This document shows, piece after piece, positions 58,001-64,000 of a stretch of DNA of 64,000 nt. The notes beneath the pieces are model-generated. The model was given only the letters and a program-made list of their open reading frames with translations. It searched no databases and was not told the origin of the DNA. Made by a program: the position numbers and the translations under genes. Source of the DNA: Bathymodiolus brooksi (Eukaryota; Mollusca; Bivalvia; Mytilida; Modiolidae); assembly GCA_963680875.1 (NCBI GenBank), contig OY804585.1, positions 27,952,186 to 28,016,185 on the forward strand, written 5' to 3'. The first letter of the stretch is position 1. Each line of letters starts with the position of its first letter.

Positions 58001-60365
58001 GTCACATGCACCAGGCCAAATGACATCCACCCAGAGCACTGTAATTGTACGTACTAAAATTAAATTTCTCAAATGTAATCCCGGAAGATACAGAAATATG
58101 ACATAGTGTCTCCGCTGCTGATTGTGTGAGATGAACCTTATACATAGAAATGAGTATTTCGTCCCTGGTGAATGTTCGGTTCCTTGCATGTGTCTCTGAA
58201 TTGTCTATTCTTGATTGCCCCTTCGGTTTTCTCTAACGTTTATTATTGACAACTTGCTGCTACTCTTAATGAGAAATATATTGTTTGTAGTGGTGTTTGG
58301 TGACCATCTACAAGGCAAAGATTTGTCGACTCTATCATCTAATCCCCCCTTTCCCTATGGTAATATAAATATGTGTTGATTCAAGTGCCACATTTGTACT
58401 TTCATGAATAAACGAGAGAGAGAAAAAACCTAAAGGGCAATCAAGAATGGACAATCCAGAGAAACTAGCAACATTGATTACACAAGACACAGCACGAAGA
58501 CAAATAAAGCAAAAAACACAACACAGAACAACAGCAAAATGTTGGACATCACTCTATGCAAAAAAAAACAAATAACACAATAAGACGAGGGTGAAGACAC
58601 CAAAGGGGTAATCAGAATTTCTATAGCGAAGAATAGACAACACAATGGCCAAAAGAAAAAAGTATTAAAGGACAAACAACGATCTACAAAACATACACAT
58701 AAAACTAAAGCTCGAGTAACACGAACCCCACTAAACACCAGGGGTGAACTCAGGTGCTCCGGAAGGGTAGGTATTTCCTGTTCCACTAGTGGCACCCGTC
58801 GTGTTAATATAGAAACAAACCCGGTGATAACTCATAAATGAGGAAAGGACCGGGAAGTGCTTACGGCAAGTGGAACATATCCGTGGTCATTTGTGACACA
58901 GATATTCCATAAGACATGAACTCTCCTACAAACAACTGGAGGTTGTTAGCTTGTTCTCGTCATGAATAAAGATTATGTACTGTTAATGTGATGTTAAGCA
59001 ACAAGGCACACTAAAACTTAGTATTAACTAAATTTCTTATTTGTTTAAAACAGTTTATCAGTTGATAAATCCATCTCTATGTATATATTGAAGAAAAGTT
59101 AAAAGAAACCAAATGGGTAATAAAAAGCCGTACATCAAAGGACAGAATACAATGACGAAAAGGGCAAACAATCATCTACAAAACCAAAGATTGAGCAACA
59201 CGAACCCCACTAAAAATCGGGGTGGAACTCATGTTCTCCTGTAGGGAAATATATGGATTAGGGTATCAACAATATTTCAGTTATACCGTGTCGGTCAATG
59301 TTATTAGTGGAGGAAACTGGAGTACCTGGTGAAAATCGCAGACCTGTCGCAAGTCACTGACATACTTTATTACATAATGCTGTTTAGGACAAATACATGT
59401 ATATGTGTTTAACAACAAATTATGTTCATTTGCTGAGTTTCATATACAACATCGCCTGTTATGTATAATAATATTAATTCATTTATAATTAGCAGTTTAA
59501 TAATTAAGAGCCATATTCTCACCCCATTTTTCAATTACTCTGGAAAGTGCATGTTTACATGTGTTTTAAATACAGGTTCAAGTAATATATTTTTCTTAAT
59601 AAATGTTAATCAAAAAACCCAGACAATAACAAACGACCTGTACATATTTACGGTTTTTCGTACGTTCCATTTTTTTGGCTTTCCAATCTTTTTACAATGA
59701 ACGTACATGTTGAATGTTATTCCAGAAACAAGTTGTGCGCACTAAATTAGATATCTACGCTTAGTGTATCAAATGAAGGAATCATCTTCATGAGGAATGC
59801 TCAATGTCGAAAGACTTAAAAGCCAAATAATGTAAAGTCTTTCTGAGCAAGAACACAAAAGGTCGTAAACATGACAGCAAAAATAGGCAAAGGTCACCTG
59901 TGCCTGAGACAAAGGTCACTTATGCCTGAGGGTGGATAATCATAGTTTTAGCAATAATTACTTCAGTTAGGCTACTGGGTGGATAATACTTTCCAGTGCT
60001 AATAGTCCACTAGCAGAGGTTTCGACCCAGTGTTAATAATAAAAACTTTGATTTCTGCTTCAGTGCTCACGTCACATCACTGAAAATACCTTCATGAGAT
60101 TATTGAAAAATATCTTGCAAAACCATTAAAATCAATTGCATTTGTCGTTGTAACCACGGTATATTAGGTATCAGCTAATATACTGCACTATTATTCTCTA
60201 CAGGTTAACCAACCACAGCAGGCACCTGTGATGGTGTTTAATGAGGCTCCTGGTGATTACATGCTTCCTGCTATTTTCTCGTGCATATTCTGTTTTTGTT
60301 GTTTGCCGCTTGGAATAGGGGCCATCGTGGCTGCATTAATCGTTAGTATATATTAATTTTCAGAC

Positions 60366-60434
<69 letters not shown>

Positions 60435-62722
60435 GTTAGTGTTACGGTTTATAACATCACATGACATATTTCCAGAAAAGCCACTAAGTTAAGCTAAAAG
60501 TCGGAATCGTTAAAGCATTGATAACGTATTGTTTTCATGTAAGATCGATTCAATCATTACAAGTAAGCACACATATTTTATTCTCTTGGGTTTGGTTTGT
60601 TTTGGTGTATGGTGTTTAACACCACTTTCAACAATATTTCATTTATATCGTGGTTGTTAGTTTTATTGGTGGAGGAAACCGCGGTACATGGAGACGACCA
60701 CCGATATTATATATTTTATAAATTTCTGAACTTTCCATCCGACAATAATAGAGTTAGATAGTTTAGCTGACATTTTATTTCTGTTTTCACGCAGTGGGAT
60801 TGAAACCCATCGTTAGTACAAGGTAGCACCGATTCGATTAGCATAATGACGAACCATTTATATTCCTATTAAAACCCGCCAAATATTTCAATGGAACGAC
60901 GGGGAAAACCCGCTACCAATTCGCTATCTATCGGACTTGCTACAATAAAAGTGATAATGTCTTTCTTGATCTTTACAACTGCGTTATTCTATAGATATGT
61001 TATTAGTTTAAAGGTATAACTATTATTGAATTGATATACAGACGAGCACATAATACTCAAATTCGAATGGATATTTGAGAATATGGGCGATGCTGAAAAA
61101 CGACATTAATGCGATAAATTAATACAAACAGCAAACGATTGGCCACCACGAACTCTTACAAAACAGCGTGAGTTAGACCAAGTGCTTCGGAATGGTACTA
61201 TCGCCGGTCCCATTAACGGCTCCCGTCGCACTGTTCTTAATTCGAAAAGCATTGTAGGAAGAAACAGATCATATTGCAAAATCTCCGCGAGATGAAACCT
61301 GGCTCACTGGTAAGAGCGCAGCATCCAGGAGTCAATTAGTTTTAAAAATGCTGTCATAGAGTCAGGATTAATATTGTCGTTTGTTTGTTTGTTTGTTTGA
61401 TAGTGCTTAACGCCACTTTCAACAATATTTTAGTTATATCGTGGCGGTCAGTTTTACTGGTGGAGGAAACCGGAGTACCCGGAGAAAACCACCGATCTGT
61501 CGCAAGTCACTAACAAATTTTATCATGTATTGATTGTGTTGTATACCTCGCCCTGATCGAGATTCGAACTCACAACATCAGTGGTGATAGGCACTGATTG
61601 CACAGATAGCTGTAAATCCAACTACCATACGATCACGGCCACGACGGCCCCATGTGGATCATTGTTCGTTGTAATATAGAGTGAAAAACATGAAAAACAA
61701 AAAAATACCACACTGTCGGAACAATTCCTAAATCAGATATCAAACTCGTAGAAAAAGGCAAAATGGATACCCCTAACACACAAATGGTTGATCGCTTACT
61801 TTCCTGGCTTGATATAGGCACTTCTATGAAAAGTTTTATGAGCTCAAGCCTCCCCTCTAAGAGAAATATCTCTTCTTAAAATTCAAAGCAGTGTGTTAGA
61901 ATATTATAGTGCACACATTATCGTCATCTCGTATAAAAGTAACGTGTTCTATCCATTTAATAGCTGAGAAATTGCTGTCATAGAGTTAGGATTAATATGT
62001 CCGGGTTGTACACAAGTATACATGTAGACCGATCTTCATTGTAATATAGAATGAAAACCAAAATATACCACACTGTAGGAACAATTCATAAATCAGATAT
62101 CAAAATCGTAGAAAGAGGCAAAATGGATACCCCTAACACAGAAATGCACAATCGTTCACTTTCCTGGCTTGATACAGGCACTTCTATAAAAAATGGTGGG
62201 TTAGACTAGTTTTATGAGCCCAAACCTCCACTCTAAGAGAAATATCTCTTTTTAAAATTCAATTCAGTGTGTTGGAATATTATACGGCACACATCATCGT
62301 CATCTCGTATAAAAGTAATGTGTTCTATCCATTTAATAGCTTAGAAATTGCTCATTTGACCTTAAACAACAATCATTTACGGTTATCAAAATTATAATAT
62401 ACAATACGTTGACGTAGATGAATTGTATTTATTGTATTTATTTTATTTATTTTATTTATTTTATTTATTTTATTTATTTTATTTATATTATTGATTTTTT
62501 TGATTTTTTTAATTAATTTAATTATTTTATTTTAATTCAATTTAATTTAATTTCCTATCACAGTCACGAAGACAGGCAGCAGATATGAAATATGTTGAAG
62601 CCCGGAGGTCAGCAACCGTAGCACAGATTTTGATCATCGTAACAATCTTCTTGGGAATCTTAAATATAATCGTGTTAATTGTACGTCTAAGTACCATGAC
62701 TGATCAACTGAACAATTACTGA
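52099..62722 (+). CDS. CD225/dispanin family two-pass membrane protein, intact (copy B)
   Basis: Four coding exons: 52,099-52,108, 57,760-58,046, 60,204-60,341 and 62,564-62,722 (TGA). Phases are 1, 0 and 0, with donors gtatgt, gtacgt and gttagt and proper acceptors. Predicted length is 197 residues. Residues 5-99 are Gln/Pro-rich with a PPPY motif at 20-23, a WW-domain/NEDD4-type ligand as in IFITM-like proteins. Residues 117-145 form the first membrane segment ('[16 protein letters not shown]' then '[12 protein letters not shown]') with cysteines at 126, 129, 131 and 132 that could be palmitoylated. A basic loop follows ('[17 protein letters not shown]'). The second segment is at about 167-185, with a polar tail. 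This is the CD225 layout. Family members act on membrane fusion or protein trafficking; some vertebrate IFITMs restrict viruses. The specific role here is unknown. The start has a good context (aaaATGG). Its pseudogene twin is in copy A. Confidence 0.83.
52109..54329. other. Intron 1 of copy B, first part: family E, SINE-B, SINE-A
   Basis: E fragment at 52,170-52,290. SINE-B (+) at about 53,075-53,370 ('gcttctccgctaagcacata', 'ctcgccatgatatagctgaa'). SINE-A (+) at 53,680-53,945. Copy A has neither SINE at these points. No gene. Confidence 0.7.
54330..55010. repeat. Copy-B-only insert with a palindrome and an internal direct repeat
   Basis: Breaks alignment to copy A at about 13,790-13,800. 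Direct repeats 'caaaccgccaaattcattcg' at about 54,520 and 54,645. The palindrome has a left arm 54,856-54,907 and a right arm 54,946-54,998 (about 50 bases, few mismatches), with a GC-richer loop containing 'tcgcctttcggctcgg'. No ORF of interest; frames over it are open by chance. Confidence 0.75.
55470..57759. other. Intron 1 of copy B, second part: SINE-B, D, E, SINE-A
   Basis: SINE-B 55,480-55,770, D reverse 55,980-56,220, E 57,190-57,300, SINE-A 57,465-57,662. Parallel to 14,020-16,270 of copy A, although copy A has lost the middle of the SINE-B. No gene. Confidence 0.7.
57760..58046 (+). CDS. Copy B CD225 gene, exon 2 (Pro/Gln-rich cytosolic region)
   Basis: 95 codons plus two bases completing the Gly codon begun in exon 1. 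Starts '[19 protein letters not shown]' and ends 'TSTQSTVI'. No membrane segment. The sequence is low-complexity with repeated Gln, Pro, His and Tyr, typical of dispanin N-termini. Copy A has premature stops at the equivalents of a Glu codon and a Gln codon. Confidence 0.82.
58047..60203. other. Intron 2 of copy B: D2, D, SINE-A and E copies
   Basis: D2 about 58,420-58,575, D 58,590-58,800 and 59,095-59,240, SINE-A (-) fragment 59,258-59,375. The 'agagccatattctcacccca' repeat lies at 59,500-59,537 and E at 59,680-59,860. The stretch 59,376-59,750 is longer here than in copy A (about 18,245-18,255), so it is an insertion in B or a loss in A. Confidence 0.7.
60204..60341 (+). CDS. Copy B CD225 gene, exon 3 (first membrane segment)
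   Basis: 46 codons, acceptor 'ttattctctacag', donor 'gttagt' (weak consensus but shared with copy A). Contains the family signature '[10 protein letters not shown]' and '[11 protein letters not shown]'. Without splicing it would add four residues (VSIY) and stop, so a truncated isoform is conceivable. Confidence 0.83.
60355..60434. repeat. SINE-C end plus (TA)n(TG)n microsatellite
   Basis: 'ttttcagacgta' followed by about 27 TA and 6 TG steps. It corresponds to the site of the 1.1-kb SINE-C cluster in copy A intron 3. Confidence 0.85.
60600..60705 (-). repeat. SINE-A fragment
   Basis: 'gtttaacaccactttcaaca' to 'ggaggaaaccgcggtacatg', truncated at 'accaccgata'. Confidence 0.7.
61349..62350. 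repeat. Local tandem duplication carrying family F, copy B only
   Basis: Two units begin with 'tgctgtcatagagt' (61,349 and 61,974) and end with 'ccatttaatagct' sequence. Each carries one family F block ('ctttcctggcttgata', 61,798 and 62,158). The first unit also holds a SINE-A (-) at 61,395-61,655 that replaced about 40 bases still present in the second unit. Copy A has one unit (21,160-21,640), there interrupted by a different 120-base insert. Confidence 0.82.
62400..62563. repeat. (TTTAT)n/T-rich low complexity before exon 4
   Basis: About nine tttat steps and then A/T-rich sequence leading into the acceptor. Matches the longer tract at 21,710-21,955 of copy A; the tract forms the polypyrimidine region of the exon 4 acceptor. 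Confidence 0.85.
62564..62722 (+). CDS. Copy B CD225 gene, exon 4 (loop and second membrane segment)
   Basis: 52 codons plus TGA, acceptor 'tcctatcacag'. Encodes the '[14 protein letters not shown]' loop, a hydrophobic helix and the tail '[11 protein letters not shown]'. Possible polyadenylation signals (aataaa) at about 62,930 and 62,962 lie inside a MITE; I cannot tell which is used. Confidence 0.82.
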   Translation, partial: SRRQAADMKYVEARRSATVAQILIIVTIFLGILNIIVLIVRLSTMTDQLNNY

Positions 62723-62896
62723 AAAACATCAACAAAGTACATTGGGAATTATAGAAAAATTGAAATTAAAGAAAATACCTTAGAAAAAACTGTTTTAATA
62801 TAAGATAAATGATGTACAATCATGTTTCGTGGAAGAAGTCACATATACCTGTAGCTTGTTTTTATTGGTCTCTGTTCGTAAATATATACATTGTTA

Positions 62897-63072
62897 ATTA
62901 CAGTCAAACCTGTCTAAACCGAACACTGAATAAATCGAAATCCTGTATAAATCGAACTTTTAATAAATCCCAATGTAGGATGTCTTTGTTAATTTTGCCT
63001 GTATAAGCCGAACACCTGTCTATTCCAAACACAAAGTTGTGTTGGATTTAGACAGGATTCACTATATATGAA
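62897..63072. mobile_element. MITE, copy B ortholog of 22,293-22,470
   Basis: 'tacagtcaaacctgtctaaa' at left and 'tttagacaggattcactata' at right. Same position relative to exon 4 as in copy A. Confidence 0.7.
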
Positions 63073-63696
63073 CTACTAATATCCGGTGCGTACATATTTT
63101 GTTTTTGTTTTTTTTTATTATTTCATTATTATATATAGCTTCCTTTTTACTTTTGTGCAGCGTACATGCATAATCATGCTTAATTAACATCTGGGCGAGC
63201 CTACTATTCAAGACTTCACCTGAATGTAGTTAACTATGTTGGATTAATTTACTCTGATCTCAATAAACAGGTAAAAAAACATAAATCGATAATTAGAGAG
63301 TCTTAAAACCTAAACTTTATATTTTGAGCTGAAGATGTACAGTTCAGGGGTAGCTAAAGCCAAAGAACAAACAGCTTAATATAAATTTGATAACATTATT
63401 TTAAATATCTACGATTTTCTGCAAGGTTAATTTACCAGATGTAAATAATTCGCTTCAGTACTACAGTATATTATACAATTGTCATACTCATATATAATTA
63501 TTACTAATTAAAGAATTTTGATATAATGTTCACATTTTGTCATTAAGTGTTTTTTTAATAGTTTACTTGATTTTCTGTTACGTAGCTTATCGTTCGTAAC
63601 GTTCGATGAGACAACATGAAACATTTTTTCTTAAAGGGAGATAATTCACAAATTATATCAACTTGTGTATCTCGTTTTCCTTTTGGTCAAACTGTG

Positions 63697-63935
63697 GGGG
63701 TATGGTATTTAACGCCACTTTCAACAATATTTCAGCTGTATCGTGGCGGTCAGTTCTATTGGTGGGAAAAACCAGAGTACACGGAGAAAACGACCGACCT
63801 GTCGCAAGTGACTGACAAACTTTATCACATAATGTTGTATCGAGTACACCTCGTCTGAGTGGGATTATAACTCTAAACGTTACTGGTGATGGACACTGAT
63901 TGCATAGGTAGTCATAAATCCAACTACCATACCAC
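63697..63935 (-). repeat. SINE-A copy near the window end
   Basis: 'gtatttaacgccactttcaa', 'ttgtatcgagtacacctcgt' and the complement of the head 'ccaactaccataccacgact'. Complete, unlike its copy A ortholog, which has a central deletion. Confidence 0.8.
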
Positions 63936-64000
63936 GACTTCTCCACGACCAAGCTGTCATTAATGAGTTTCATACTGGTACTGCAAATTTTTCGAGCTAC

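Larger units (their letters stand above)
46866..64000. repeat. Segmental duplication, copy B (right unit)
   Basis: Paralogous to 1-23,420, same orientation, shorter because it lacks the YR element and other copy-A inserts. Copy-B-specific features are the 45-bp array, an insert at 54,330-55,010, and a local tandem duplication at 61,349-62,350. It contains the intact CD225 gene and continues past the window end. Confidence 0.93.

Overview
This is a window from a eukaryotic, intron-containing, repeat-dense animal genome. It is about 65% A+T. It carries tRNA-headed SINE-like repeats with B-box-like motifs, Tc1-type and tyrosine-recombinase (YR) mobile elements, and spliced exons bounded by GT/AG signals. 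Several dispersed families match what I remember of bivalve mollusc repeats, especially mussel-like ones: the 'cacgaacccc' family, the 'cctggcttgatacaggcac' family and the 'gatatagctgaaatattg' SINE tail. I therefore infer a bivalve. No database search was possible.

The main organisation is a large, diverged tandem segmental duplication. Copy A occupies about 1-23,420. Copy B occupies about 46,866-64,000 and runs off the right edge. Each copy carries the same four-exon gene for a small proline/glutamine-rich two-pass membrane protein of the CD225/dispanin family, to which vertebrate IFITM proteins belong. In copy B the gene (exons 52,099-52,108, 57,760-58,046, 60,204-60,341 and 62,564-62,722) is open throughout, has correct splice phases and predicts 197 residues. 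In copy A (exons 10,347-10,356, 16,359-16,639, 18,710-18,844 and 21,965-22,108) exon 2 has two in-frame stops, so copy A is a pseudogene. The copies serve as references for each other and date later events. A 6.2-kb YR retrotransposon with an SGNH-hydrolase domain, a dead Tc1 element and a palindromic SINE cluster are only in copy A. A 1.7-kb minisatellite expansion, a palindrome-bearing insert and a local tandem duplication are only in copy B.

The roughly 23 kb between the copies is mostly satellite and transposon DNA. From left to right it holds: a 179-bp satellite with flank (24,695-27,310) that recurs inverted at 34,060-36,205; a 60-bp minisatellite with a 240-bp higher-order period (27,490-28,995); a 78-bp minisatellite with a 546-bp higher-order period (29,455-31,235) beside a 52-bp array; one probable small gene on the minus strand (32,165-32,551) with an N-myristoylation signature; an inverted array of 'CCATGG'-centred 23-mers; an 8-kb element (36,743-44,756) with terminal inverted repeats, subterminal repeats and candidate exons, carrying a 1.9-kb TA-flanked DNA element; and a 50-unit 31-bp minisatellite (44,991-46,541).

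A recurring theme is that minisatellites arise by amplifying a short internal segment of a dispersed repeat. The 45-bp array is the clearest case, because copy A still holds the single unexpanded unit. Protein-coding content is low: one convincing intact gene, one probable small gene, several candidate exons, and relics.
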